A DNA stretch of 64,000 nt from assembly GCF_003473485.1 (NCBI RefSeq), contig NC_053042.1, forward strand, positions 38,096,762 to 38,160,761, in the 5' to 3' direction. The notes under the pieces were generated by a model. The model did not search any database. It was not told the origin of the DNA and saw only the letters and a program-made list of their open reading frames with translations. The DNA comes from Medicago truncatula (Eukaryota > Streptophyta > Magnoliopsida > Fabales > Fabaceae). A program made the position numbers and the translations under genes. Every line of letters starts with the position of its first letter. Positions within the stretch are counted from its first letter, which is position 1. Positions 47,816 through 59,245 of the stretch are shown here, one piece after another.

Positions 47816-48344
47816 TTTTTTTTTTTTGACAATACAAATAAATTGATTAACTTAATTTAATTTAATTTTTCTAAGTTTTTTTTTAACTAATTATAACTAT
47901 CCTCTAACTCATTTAAATTTTTTCCAAGTCACCACTATTCATTCAAAGATACAATCAAATGTATATACTAGATTTTTTTAATTCTAAATAACCTAACGAC
48001 GAAACTCACACGTACTACATGTTATGAAGTAGGTTTCTTCAAAAAAGAAATGCTAAGAAGTAGGTAATTGCAGATTTAAACTCACACTTCAACATATCAA
48101 ATGTCTGTGCAGTCTTTTAAGATGAAAAAGATTCTGAAACTTAATATAAGAGAAATTATACTATCAGTCTGTAGTAGTTCTTAAATTCTTTATTATAACT
48201 CTTTTCCTAAATATATGGTATAAATTAGCATAAAACCTCATAACGACCTTAACTTATTCTTAATTTCTGGTTTATTTAGTGTCAAAACTCAAGACAAAGA
48301 TATAAGACACTATATCTTTCTCTCTGAAAAAATTCAACAACTAT

Positions 48345-48509
48345 AAAAACATAATTTTTTCCTTATCTTAAATAACATCTTAAAATCTACATTTTCAACT
48401 TTTTTAAATATCCAAATGTCATCCCCGTGAGCTAAAACATAATTTTTTCCTTATCTTAAAATCTACATTTTCAACTTTTTTAAATATCCAAATGTCATCC
48501 CCGTGAGTT
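48345..48509 (+). repeat. Tandem duplication of a SINE 5' flank and head
   Basis: 48345-48433 and 48434-48509 are two copies of AAAACATAATTTTTTCC...CCCCGTGAG(C/T)T; the second lacks 12 bases (an AATAACATCTTA stretch). Both copies include the left target repeat and the first bases of the SINE that begins at 48497. Confidence 0.85.
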
Positions 48510-48635
48510 TAGCTCAGCTGGTAGGGATATTACATATTATATGCAGGGTTCATAATTCGAACCCTGGACAGAACCCTGGACACTCCACTTCTAAACAATT
48601 TAATTGTGTGAGCTCTAACCACAAGACTACTTGAC
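48497..48635 (+). mobile_element. Intact tRNA-derived SINE with 16-bp TSD
   Basis: TAAATATCCAAATGTC is exactly repeated at 48481-48496 and 48636-48651. Between them lie GTTTAGCTCAGCTGGTAGGG (A box), AATTCGAACCCTGGACA (B box) and a tail containing GTGTGAGCTCTAACCACAAG. It looks tRNA-like but has no cloverleaf pairing or acceptor end, so it is a SINE, not a tRNA gene. Fragments of the same family occur at 30355 and 40345. Confidence 0.85.
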
Positions 48636-48651
48636 TAAATATCCAAATGTC

Positions 48652-49640
48652 TCAATCGGCAAAACAATATCAAAATGTGTCGATCGAATAGCGTTTATTC
48701 TTTCTTGCTGCCCATAATGTCTCAAAATGAAGACACTATAGATACATGCATCCCATAAATACACGACAATGGTACCAGACAAGGTACCATACTTAGCTTA
48801 TAAATGAGGTATACTCACCCATACAATCACGTTCCTTTCATGCAATACACCCAAAAACAATTGAAACCACAGTTTCTATAGACCCATAACTTGTTTCTAT
48901 TTTTAGTTAAATGCTACAATTTTTTTACATAAATGTTGAATTGACCTTCATTTTTTTCTCTAATTTTTGTCACATTCTCAGGACCACATTCTTATATAGT
49001 CATGTTCACTTCTATTTGCATTTTTTTTAATCTTAGTAGATTCTTTGAATTCAATTTGGAACGAACCAGGAAAACAAAGAAATTCATCTTAACTAAACAA
49101 TTAATATAAGGTCCACGTCCACCAATTATTTCCATCATCATCCCCTTATAGAATGAGACAGATGATGAGCATCTTGCGCTGCAAAGATGCCAGAGACAAG
49201 TGGACAGACAATTACTCATGAATTAGCAATGTTCTTGGTAGGGGGAACAACACAGCTGGATATGTTTTAGATCTTTGTTTGCTTTCCATATTGCATAAAG
49301 AATCAATCAACATTTCTTAAATTACCATAGCCAGCTTAATCTATCTTCTAAATATAGTATTGTTTGGTGTTGGCATGTCTCGAGGATTCCGTATCAATTT
49401 CATAATTTGTTTACATGTGCATGTTTTTCTTTAATATAAATGTGTAGATTTTGCTAATAAAAAGTTGGTGTTTATGTTTGATAATGTTATGAGGTCGTGA
49501 CGATGCTTTGTAGTAGCTACTAGCTCGATATAATATGGATTATAGATGATAACATAATTACTCTAACGTGTGTATGAACCCTAAGCTTTTGGTTCGATTT
49601 GTCACATTTAAGTTTCTCAATATATTGGATACAACTCGAC
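48652..49640. other. Intergenic, no feature recognised
   Basis: AT-rich DNA without a supported gene, RNA or repeat; short frames on both strands have no domain. Confidence 0.5.
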
Positions 49641-50070
49641 CGGGGTATATGATCTATTTGGTGAAGATGGTTGAGTGGTGATGGTGGCTGAAAGTGTTTC
49701 GGTACGGTGGCGAGGAGTCTTTGCGGTGGGACGAAAGGTACCTGCAAGCACGTTAGCACTCCAATGCTCAAGTCAGTAACGGAACTGAGAAAGAGTGTGT
49801 AGAAAGTGTTGTGTAAAGTGACTCATACCTTGAGGGTGAAGCAATGTCGCCCTTATATAGGTGTGCTTGGGAATAACCGCCTCCAGGTTTTGCGGCGTGC
49901 GGTTAGGAACGGTTAGAGGACATGTGTAGCATGATCCTCGCGCATGATAGTGCTTGTATGCGATGTGGTTCATTAAAGTTGGCGTGTTTCTTCAGGCGCG
50001 GGGCCTTAAGGTGATGTAAGTTTGGATCACGTGTCAGCGTGAGATTGTCTTCTGACTGGTCAAGAACAAA
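49640..50070 (-). mobile_element. Decayed LTR fragment, gypsy-like
   Basis: On the minus strand a GC-richer stretch reads ACTGACTTGAGCATTGGAGT...GTGCTTGCAGGTACC, a motif found at the U5 end of plant Ty3-type and TRIM/LARD LTRs, preceded by a CTATATAAGGGCGACATTGC promoter-like segment (TATA at about 49855). Composition stands out from the surrounding AT-rich DNA. No partner LTR or coding region was seen. Confidence 0.5.
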
Positions 50071-50613
50071 AATATATAAAAAATACTGTTGATGATTTTA
50101 TGTTATAAGTAAGCGCAACAAGTAATAAAAACCTAAGTAATCCCTAATGCATATGGAGTTGTTGAATTTATAATAAATCAACTTATATCACTTAATGAAA
50201 AAAAAGAACAATTGTTAATAAAGAATTGAAATTTTCATAAATAAAATCAAATAAACTTTTTATTAACTCATTATGGAAAAGTTGGGGCCTTGAGTTGGCG
50301 GAGGTTGCAGAGTTTCTTGGGCTGGAGAGGATATGCATGATGGAAAACTCCCACCCAAATGCAATTACTATTAGTAAGATAGCTACTTACTCCAAAAATT
50401 AATAAATATCGCATTCAATTATCCACTATCTTCCAATCTATTCAACTACAAATACATTCGATTTAACAATTTTTTTCGAAGCCAAAATCATAATGACATC
50501 AAACAGAATAGTATTCTCTAACAAGGTTGACACCTCTTAGTATTCTCTAATCCTCTGTCAAGTGTTCATATATTTAAATAAAAGAAGAAAAAAATGTGTG
50601 TGTGTGTGTGGGT

Positions 50614-50998
50614 TTAGTGTAAGATTTCCTTAATCAAGTTACAGAAAATGGGGCCAAAAGTAAAGCGAGCAAGCACATGAAGAAAGAAGTTCCGGTCCAA
50701 ATTATTAAAATCCTTTCTGAAATTAATTTTAAGAGTCAAATTACTAGAAAATCTCTTTTTGTTTATAACATTAATGGCCTTAGAAACCACAATACAATCA
50801 GAGATTTGTCTTTCTTGAATAAAAACCTCTTTGCTGCTCAGACACAATTTTGGAGGCATGCAGTAATAGTTAACCTGTCTGCAAGCACTTTAGTGATAAT
50901 TTTAAACTGGAAATTAGCTAAGGCATTCTGCCGCAAGTTACCCATCTCATCAACACCTAGAATATTTGAGATCCAATTTATCACTTTATTTTAAAGGA
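50614..50998 (-). mobile_element. LINE reverse transcriptase fragment
   Basis: Minus-strand translation across one or two frame breaks gives ALANFQFKIITKVLADRL, then IQERQISDCIVVSKAINVI, SSNLTLKINFRKDFNNLDRN and FFLHVLARFTFGPIFCNLI. These match the order of conserved blocks in plant L1-type reverse transcriptases (ANFQFKIITK..., F-I-x-G-R-x-I-x-D, the K-x-D-x-x-K-A-F-D block). The Asp of the latter is changed (INFRKDF), so it is inactive. It is opposite in strand to the LINE remnant at 1820. Confidence 0.8.
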
Positions 50999-50999
50999 A

Positions 51000-51941
51000 A
51001 TTGATAGCTTTTATATAAAAATAAAATAGCACTGGTTGTGTCATTTAAATACAACTTGATCGATAACTATAAGAACAAAAATATGTAGAAGACTAAATTC
51101 GAACTATGATTTTCCACTTCTCCATATTTTAAGCGTGTGAGTATGGTCACTTAAAAATTACCACTAATGACCACTACCACCTCTGTCCACCACCTGCAAC
51201 TACCACCACTTCCAACATTTATTAAAATTATTAATAAATAAATTATATATTTAAATATTTAATTTTTAAAATAATAAAAGTTATTATTTTCAATATAATT
51301 TTATGAATTAGATGAATATTCATCTATTAAAAAGAGGAAAATGGATATATTGGATGTTTTTATGTTTAATGGATGAATTATATTGGATTATTTAATTTTT
51401 TTAAAGAACTTTGTAGTAGGTTAGAAATAAATTTATGAATTATTTACCAACAATAGATTGGTCTGACCAGTAAGAGACTTAGGCCCCTTAAACATGTAGT
51501 AGACGTTCATTTCTGATTCATGTGCAGCGAAAAAATTCGGTTGAAAGAGAAGAGTCCACCTTATGTGTCACACGGGTTCCGCAACGGAGAATAATCACTT
51601 ATAAACAGAGTGAAAACTTCATATCAAATCATAGAAAAAAAATTATGAATTATTTTATCCATCTATTACAATTCAGTCTAATTTAAATTAATCCATTTTG
51701 GCATCCTTGTCCCAGCACAAAATGAAAATAGATTATGAAATTACCCACCTATTTGCTTAATAAATAGGAATAAGGAATATTGTACTCCTAAAGAATCATA
51801 CAATGTCTATCATTAATTATTTATAAATAATTATAAACCACACTTGTAATCAATTATTATTTGTCTTTGGCCATTATCCAGGAAGCTAACCTAAGTTACA
51901 TTTTTGGTCAACAAAGAGATTGATGAAATCAACTGGTACTA

Positions 51942-52037
<96 letters not shown>

Positions 52038-52400
52038 GCTTTGTTTCCGTTTGGCATGAACAAAAGAATCTAATATACGTGTCACACTCATGTGTGCATT
52101 GTCATTATTTCCAAATCTCAGATCTTATTTAACAAAGAAGGGAATAACTTGTACTATTATTTATTGAAAATTGAAACCTAATAAAAAAAATATTGAATAT
52201 ACCTACCCATGTTGGTGTATGTTTTATATACACACCATCATACAAAAAAAAATGTTTTATATACACATGTCACATGGAACCGTGGAAGCTTTTATTTTTC
52301 GGTATATAGATATAGATATTATTTTGCATTACTATATATTTTTCTATAGTCTAAGCTAGTTGGAATGACACATGACCCACCATAACTAGCAAGAGCCCCT
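51000..52400. other. Intergenic before DUF1442 gene
   Basis: AT-rich sequence with a long (AT)n run at 51942-52034. Nothing gene-like was seen before the promoter at 52414. Confidence 0.6.
51942..52034. repeat. (AT)n microsatellite, about 92 bp
   Basis: About 46 uninterrupted TA units; the Ile-Tyr reading frame across it is an artefact. Confidence 0.97.
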
Positions 52401-52413
52401 AGTTGCCTCTCTC

Positions 52414-52426
52414 TATATATATATAA
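52414..52426 (+). promoter_or_regulatory. TATA box of the DUF1442 gene
   Basis: TATATATATATAAG follows a CTCTCTC pyrimidine patch, about 120 bp before the ATG at 52538, a normal core promoter spacing for plants with a leader of about 90 bp. Confidence 0.65.
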
Positions 52427-52537
52427 GCTCAAGAACCAAAACCAAACCATTCATCATTTGTATCAACTCTCTGAAAATCCTCTGCCATCTAAAAATAACC
52501 TTAAAGGAACCAAAAAAAAAAACCAAGAAACTGAACT

Positions 52538-53318
52538 ATGGCTTGTTGGTCTGCAGAAAATGCCACGAAGGCCTATCTTAGCACTTTGAAAATGGTGAGT
52601 AATATTAACATGTCTCAAATATTTTCTAGCCATCTTATTGAATATGTTTAGAATTTAATTTTAACATAATATTTTTTAATCTAATTTTTTGTGTTATTTT
52701 CTTCAGGGTCAAAAAGCCAAAGAACCAAATGTAGCTGAATTTATATCAGCCCTAGCTGCAGGAAACAATGCACAAATGATGATTGTTGCATGTGCTAATG
52801 TAGCAGATTCTACCACACTAGCTTTAATTGCTGCTGCCAATCAAACTGGCGGACAAGTAATTTGTATTGTCCCTAACCATAAAGATCTAATTGCATCCAA
52901 ACATGTCTTAGGAATTGCTTCACATCAAGTCCAATTCATGGTTGGAAAAGCTCAAGAAGTACTTATGTTAGACCAATATGAAGCAGCTGATTTTTTGCTC
53001 ATTGATTGTAACATTAAGAATCATGAAGAGATTCTCAAAACAATTCAAGAGGGTAGAAATGTAAATGTTGTGGGGTACAATGGATTTAGTTGCAAAGGGT
53101 CTTGGTTATCATGTGGATCAAAGACTCAACTTTTGCCAATTGGAGAAGGGCTTTTGGTGACAAGATTTGGAATAAGTGAGAATAATAGTCCAAGATATGG
53201 AACAAGTAGATCAATGGGAAAGATTAAAAGTCGTTGGGTTGTTAAGGTTGATAAATGCACTGGTGAGGAACATGTGTTTAGGGTTAGATTTCCTCACGGG
53301 AAAGTTATTCAAGCTTAA
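52538..53318 (+). CDS. DUF1442 family protein
   Basis: Two exons, 52538-52594 and 52707-53318, with a GT-AG intron give 222 residues, the usual size for the family. It starts MACWSAENATKAYLSTLKM and continues GQKAKEPNVAEFISALAAGN. The core is a Rossmann-like alpha/beta fold: MMIVACANVADSTTLALIAA, GQVICIVPNH, VQFMVGKAQEVL, ADFLLIDCNI and VNVVGYNGF. It ends in a basic beta-rich stretch (KSRWVVKVDKCTGEEHVFRV). The fold resembles SAM-dependent methyltransferases, but the SAM-binding Gly-rich loop is weak and no enzyme activity is assigned to this plant family. No signal peptide or membrane segment is visible. The gene is compact, with a good TATA box. An open frame also begins at 52689 inside the intron, but the exon 1 start restores the conserved N-terminus. 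Confidence 0.92.
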
Positions 53319-54474
53319 TTAATTTTGTGGTTCATTTTGTACAAATTAGTAAAACTAAGATTAGATTCAGGATTTTAAATAGTAGTCGCAACTGTAATTT
53401 TATCGCGATCTTTGATTTTTCGAAGAGTCATAGATTTCGATAAGATAAAAAATTGTTATAATGCAGCTTAGATCGCAGTTTCAGATCTTTAATTAAGACC
53501 CTGATTAGATTATTATCCGTTAGACTCTATCTCCATTTTATTACTTGGCAAAATGGGGTACTAAATTTTGCTTTAATTTAAAATTACTTGGAGTGAGTCA
53601 TATTTTATCTTGTAAATACCAAATTATTTTTCTCTGTCTTATATAAATTGATTTTAAGATATGTTGTGTTTTGGATATGTTCTAATGAAGAGGCCACGTA
53701 TAATACAAATTATAGAATCTTGGTCAAGTCAAATTTACTTTATGCATGTAATTCATGGACTGGTCATAGTCATAACTATATACCGTGCCAAAAGTTCAAG
53801 TTCAAGACATGAAAGAACGCGTGATCAATCTTAAAAAACCCCTATTTGATTTTGTTAGACTTTGAATATAAAACCCACAAATATTGGAGGAGGAGATCCA
53901 ATTATTTCATGAGTGAATAGTTTCAATTTTTATTCGATTTAGTTTTATCCAATGAAAAAGAATACGAATTTTACAATTTAAACTATTATTCACTTCTGTC
54001 AAAAAAAAACTATTATTCACTCAAAAAACAAATTAAACTATTAATTGGAAGTTCTAATTAGATAGATCAATGATGTGTTTGACCTATTAAAAAATAAAGA
54101 CAAGACATAACAACTTTAGCTGGATAATGTTTGATTTCTATAACTATTTAAGGGATGGGATAACCTCAAAGCAAGGAATGACAAAAATTGAAATTATTGT
54201 CTTTCAATAAACCACAACACAACTTTTTATCTCACGTACAAGTTATATATAAAATATCAAAATAGTCTTTTGTCCATAAAAAATCGTACAAGGCAAAAAC
54301 TTATTCAATACCATAAAAGTTTGTCTTGTGTTGTTCTCCCATATATTGTGATGTTTCTATATTGTGATATTTTGTACGGTACTTCCTGTTTAATGGATAA
54401 AACACCCCAAGTTAATGTTAATATTGTCACTCTTTTATTGTCTTATTATCGCTTCGCATATAACACTCAATTGG

Positions 54475-54560
54475 TGGCTTAGTTAGTTAAGCATCGTTGA
54501 GTTTATGGTGGAAGATCAAAGCTCGATACCCGCATACCACATTATTGAGAAGGGAGGAAA
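54475..54560 (+). mobile_element. SINE-like fragment
   Basis: TGGCTTAGTTAGTTAAGCA resembles an A box and AAAGCTCGATACCCGC a B box, about 45 bp apart. An A-rich end follows loosely. It could be a truncated tRNA-derived SINE. Confidence 0.45.
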
Positions 54561-55984
54561 ACTTTTAAATATATCCTAAATACTTGAACGAAGATTAGTT
54601 TCATAATCCGTCTAAAGAAGAATATTTTGTGAAGCCGTTCAGAGGTCAAATACCCTAATTATGTTGATTTACTACCAAAAAGAATTTATATTTATATATA
54701 AAACCACTCAAGTCTTTATGCGTCATTCTTCCTTTCAAATTTATGATTATTTCTCCCCGTTCAAACTGGATCTGAAAGAAATTATAAGTGATGGAAGGAA
54801 ATCCCTTACTATTTCCAACTGATTTAGAGACAAAAATGTATATATGATGAAACTCAAATCGACAACGAAATTTGTGATGCATTTGTCACATGATTTCCGC
54901 CACATATTTTGTTACGAATTGATAATAGTAAATTCAATTTTCTATGCAAAAATTTTTTGCGAGGAATTTTTAATAAATTACCACGAATTTTTACCCTCTC
55001 TAATTTTTATTTTTTTTTTAGTAGTGAATGAGTTGCTTAATATACCACATACAATTATTTCTTTTTTAATTTTTTTTTTGCAGTGAGTGACTGCACCTTA
55101 TTGCTTCATGTCATAGGGACCTTCAATTTCATTATCAACTTATCTATGCAAAAATTGTACTTCTTTTTCTTATAATTTGTAGTATAAATATTTGAATATT
55201 TGATCAATTTGTGTTATTATATATAATAACACCATTGAGCAGAGTATCCACGTGAAAGAAAATAAAACCAAAAGACAACAGGCTGTATAATCGTAAGAGT
55301 ACAATAAACTTACTGTATTAAACTAAAACCACCTTGATCAGTCTGCTACTATACCTCTAACGTGGGTCATTTGTGGGTTTGTCTATGTAATTGCAGCAGA
55401 AACCTTGAATAGTGCTGGTTGCTTAGTTGTATTATATAGCATCATGTAAGAGTGTAATAATTCATTAGCAAACACAACAGTTTTAATTAGCACTCAAAAA
55501 CAGCTAATTGTTGCATACATGTTATAGGAATCACTGTCACAAGCATTAACGTTGCATGTGAGCTTCACAAGTATTGTCTTCAAATACTGTAACAATTGCT
55601 TCTTATAATAATCTGCATCTAGAATTATAATAAATTGTGTATATATATATATAGTTACTAATTTTACGTACCACTAGTACAAACATTATCAAGTCTTCCA
55701 ACATTAATCTGTTCATGTACGGAGACAAACATGTTGGAGTGTTGGTTTGGTTGAATTTGAAGCATCTTAGAAAGTGTACCACATTGTCTAATATTGCAAA
55801 AGATCAGAGGGAGAATAATGCTATATATATATATCGACTCTAATTAGAGAGAGGGAGATAGAATTCATATAAAATGATCTAAGTTTGATTAAATGTAATG
55901 GAAATTGAAATATTGTCAATTGTAGGTAAAACTATAACTTGTACAGGACACAAATTCAACAGACAAAGGAAGAAACAATTTATC

Positions 55985-56255
55985 TAAGACTTTGTTTGGG
56001 AGTAATTTGGATGGGAGGGGAAAGGAAGGATTTGGAGGGTTGGAGATATAGAGGGTAATGGTAAAACTTTCACATTTTTTGAAAGCTTAATTTTTTAAAA
56101 TATAATAAATTAAAGCTTATAATTAATATTATTTTTTTAATTTTAAAAATATCATTACTACATAGATTAAATTTGAAGAGTTCATGTAAGCCTCCAAAGC
56201 CCTCAAAATCTTCCTCCAATACAATTTTTTAGTTCTCCAAACGATGAGAATTGTA
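55985..56255. mobile_element. MITE with GGAGG-type subterminal repeats
   Basis: TTTGTTTGGGAGTAATTTGG at the left is matched loosely by inverted CGTTTGGAGAACTAAAAAAT at the right. Inside, GGAAGGATTTGGAGGGTTGG faces CCTCAAAATCTTCCTCCAAT in inverse orientation. About 270 bp, non-coding, TSD not clear. Confidence 0.5.
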
Positions 56256-57799
56256 TAGTAATATGTAGTATATATACAAGGGTTGGGTTCGAACTCCAAA
56301 TTTCTCACTTATTACTCAAAATATGAATTTCTAACCACTAAACAAATTGACTAAAAACATTAAATGCGGACTAAAATAAAATTAAAGGTGGTTTAATGAG
56401 CCATAAGTTTGATAGTTTTGTTGTTTTAATTCATTTTTAGTTTTCTACACTTAAAATATATATTTTTTTTTTAAAAAAAGGAAGATTTAAATCCATGCTT
56501 TAATCTCCCTCAAAAAAAAAAAAAATCCATGCTTTAATCGAAGACATCATATAATTTGCGTCTATGTAATGTATTGGATGGGGAAAAGCTTCCCAAAACT
56601 TTAGATTCTGATTTCTTTTCCCACCCCTACCAAAATTCATGCCAACTTGTGTGAGTCAATGAATTTTATGTAATGGGCTCATAGTTGTCTGCTCTTTTGA
56701 AGTTTATGTTGGTTCATAGAAAATTGCTTTTCTCACCAAAGCAATTGCTCACAGGCACTAGGAAAAGACTACTATAATGGCCCCAACTGCAATTAATTGT
56801 CAATGGTTAATCGGCGGTGGTTGACTACCATTGTGGCTTATTCCAAAACCTCCACACCCGTTCTCGGGCTTGTAAAACACCCATTGACATCAAACATTTT
56901 TTTAGATGAAATGAAATGACCTTTATACAACTCATGATAATAAACAATATAAAAAAACGATAAAAGTATTTCAAGATGTTGTTTTTGAGCTAGATCACGC
57001 TGCTTTGACAACTAAGATATTTTTAATGGCAAGACAACAAGATCTAGTTCGTAACAAACTATTCATGTTTGAATTTGGCGCATAATTTTTCACAGTTCTT
57101 TGTTGAGTTTTTAAGATGAGTGATGATGAAAGAGAATGTGTTCATAACAACGATGTTGGAATACCTACCTCCACCATCACTGTTCTTATAACCAACAACC
57201 GGTGGAGAAATTTTATGAGTTTTTTTATGAGTATTGTAGATGCTATAAGTAATGAAATTTCCACCACCATTTAACCGTAATTAATATTCTCTACAACAAT
57301 TTATACGACACACAAAGTGGATTATGCCATCTATATCAAATTTTCTTTATACGCAACTGTCAAAGATCAAACGATTGACTACTTGCCTTTTACCTTTGTA
57401 CCTATCCATTGTTGCATAAGATTTTATTTTATTATTTGACATTTTTTTTTAAAAACACTTTTATAAAGTTAAATAATAAATACCTAAGATCAATTTGATG
57501 AGATTGTAATGAATCTTTTCTAACTTAACCAAAGAGTTAAGTTCGCATTCGATCCTCGGAATGTAACAGTGTGAAATTTCAAAAGAGTTTTGTCATCCAT
57601 CATAGTTACACTCAATTCAAGAAAAACTAAATTTTTACAGTTATTTTCGGTTAGGAAGTTAAATAATGAATACTTATCAAACCAATAATATTTAATCTAT
57701 ATGAAAACCAAAATACCTAAAGTATTAAGCGGAACAGTCCGCGTACTATATATATGCTGAAGATTTTTAGTGTCGGCAAAGCTTGAGTGGAGTTTAGAG

Positions 57800-58523
57800 A
57801 TGGAGAAATTAGGGGTTGCCACAAGTACAACGGACAGGGTTAGCGATCACATATGTGATGATGTTGCTTTGGTTATTCTCTCAAAATTACCTCTCAAATC
57901 TATCTTTCGATTTTGTTGCATACGCAAATCATGGTCTCCATTGTTTGAAAACCCTTATTTCATGAACATCTTTCGAAGAAATTTCTTATCCAATGATCAT
58001 TCATATTACAACGATACATCTCTCCTCTTACATACCTCGCATGTCAATTGGAATTATGAACCTGTGTTGTATTCTCTTTCTAGTGAGAGGTTTGATAATA
58101 AGGTCAAATTAGATTGGCCAAATCGATTTGAGGAGGAGTTTGAAGTTGGTATTTATGGTTCTGTTATTGTTAATGGAATTCTTTGTTTTGCAGCATGGAG
58201 AGTTGAGGAAGAAATTCAGAGAGTTGTATTGTGGAATCCGGCTACCAGTGAATTCCAAGTTGCTCCTCTACATCGTTTAGCATATGAAAGTCCTAATCAT
58301 ATATTCGTGATTCGTCTTCGTGGATTTGGTTATGACAAAGATAGAGATGATTATAAGGTGATTCAACATGTATCATTTCATCCTATAATAAGGGATGAAG
58401 ATGGTGGACGTTACCCTTTTTGGGAGATATATTGTCTAAAAAATAACTATTGGAGACAACTTGATCTTGATCATATGCCTACACAATATAATAATGACGT
58501 GGGAGTTCAAGTATACACGGATG
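57800..58523 (+). pseudogene. F-box protein gene truncated by a hAT-like insertion
   Basis: The frame starts at ATG 57800 (it is open from a GTG at 57770) and encodes an N-terminal F-box: DHICDDVALVILSKLPLKSI, FRFCCIRKSW, LFENPYFMNIF. An F-box-associated (FBA-type) region follows: VNGILCFAA, VVLWNPATSEFQVAP, GFGYDKDRDDYKVI, WEIYCLKNNYWRQLD. F-box proteins recruit substrates to SCF ubiquitin ligases, and such single-exon F-box genes are numerous in Medicago. Relatives usually reach 350-400 residues; here the homologous part stops after VQVYTD (about 242 residues), where the hAT-like terminus begins. The frame runs on for about 60 residues of transposon-derived sequence to 58705. I did not find the missing 3' half in the window. 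A TACTATATATATGCT box lies 55 bp upstream, so a chimeric transcript is possible. Confidence 0.82.
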
Positions 58524-59000
58524 TAGGGGGTGGCAAAAAAATCCGTACCCGCGGGTATCCACGGATAAAATCTGTCATGGGCACGGAGCGGGTAGCTAAA
58601 CGGGTACCCGCGGGTATAATAAACGGGTATTTAGCTACCTGTTACTTTATGGACACGGACACAGATTTGATGATATCTGTGCCCGCGGGTATCCATACCC
58701 GTTAATAATTTAAGTAAATTACTAAAATATCCATGTGTATATATAAAATGGCTTGGAATGCATATGAATTTTTGGATGTTTATTTTGATTTTATTCTTTT
58801 CTAGCTTTTATTTGAAGGTTATTATGCTTTTTGGAGGTTTATTTAGATGTTGGATGTTTTCATCCTTTTATTTTACTTCAAGAATCCGTATGGGTTATGT
58901 AAGAATTATATGCGTATGATGAATTTGCTTGGGATTATGTAAGAATCATGATTTTTGTTGGATTATGGTATGAACTATGAAATTTGAATGAGATATATTA
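58524..59000 (+). mobile_element. hAT-like element, left end, boundary uncertain on the right
   Basis: TAGGGGGTGGCAAAAAAATC followed by repeated ACCCGCGGGTA motifs (58547, 58604, 58682) is typical of plant hAT non-autonomous elements, which often start (C/T)AGGGGTGGCAAA with ACCCGCGGGTA boxes. The GC-rich block ends near 58705 and AT-rich sequence follows. I found no matching inverted right end before the next gene, so the right boundary given is approximate. Confidence 0.6.
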
Positions 59001-59245
59001 TGTATGGATCTTTAAAAGTTGAAGTTTGTAGATAATTAAAAAAGTATTTTGTCAATTTTTTATTTATTAAAATAGCCTCTAACATTAAAATAATCAGTTA
59101 TTATTGACATTAAATATTCATGTAGAGAATGATATGATAATAACTACATATTTATAGGGACTGATAAAATAAGTATTAGCCTATAAAAAAATAAATAAAA
59201 AGGGAACGGGGGATAAGGGTGGGGAAGAGAGAATGATAGCTGCAA

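Larger units (their letters stand above)
53319..57760. other. Intergenic DUF1442 to F-box
   Basis: The 3' flank contains a segment (53355-53500) with repeated ATCGCGATC/GATCGCAG motifs that may be a decayed MITE. SINE-like sequence lies at 54475-54560 and a MITE at 55985-56255; a B-box-like GGGTTCGAACTCC is at 56284. The remainder is AT-rich, with no supported gene. Confidence 0.5.

Noticed and set aside
48497-48575. tRNA gene candidate (A and B boxes)
   Set aside because: No acceptor-stem or anticodon-arm pairing; flanked by a 16-bp TSD and followed by a SINE tail. The same reasoning applies to 24785, 25885 and 54475.
50677-50994. Plus-strand 105-residue frame
   Set aside because: Shadow of the minus-strand LINE reverse transcriptase fragment.
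52689-52706. Start of the DUF1442 protein inside the intron
   Set aside because: Exon 1 at 52538 restores the conserved MACWSAENATKAYL start and splices in frame.
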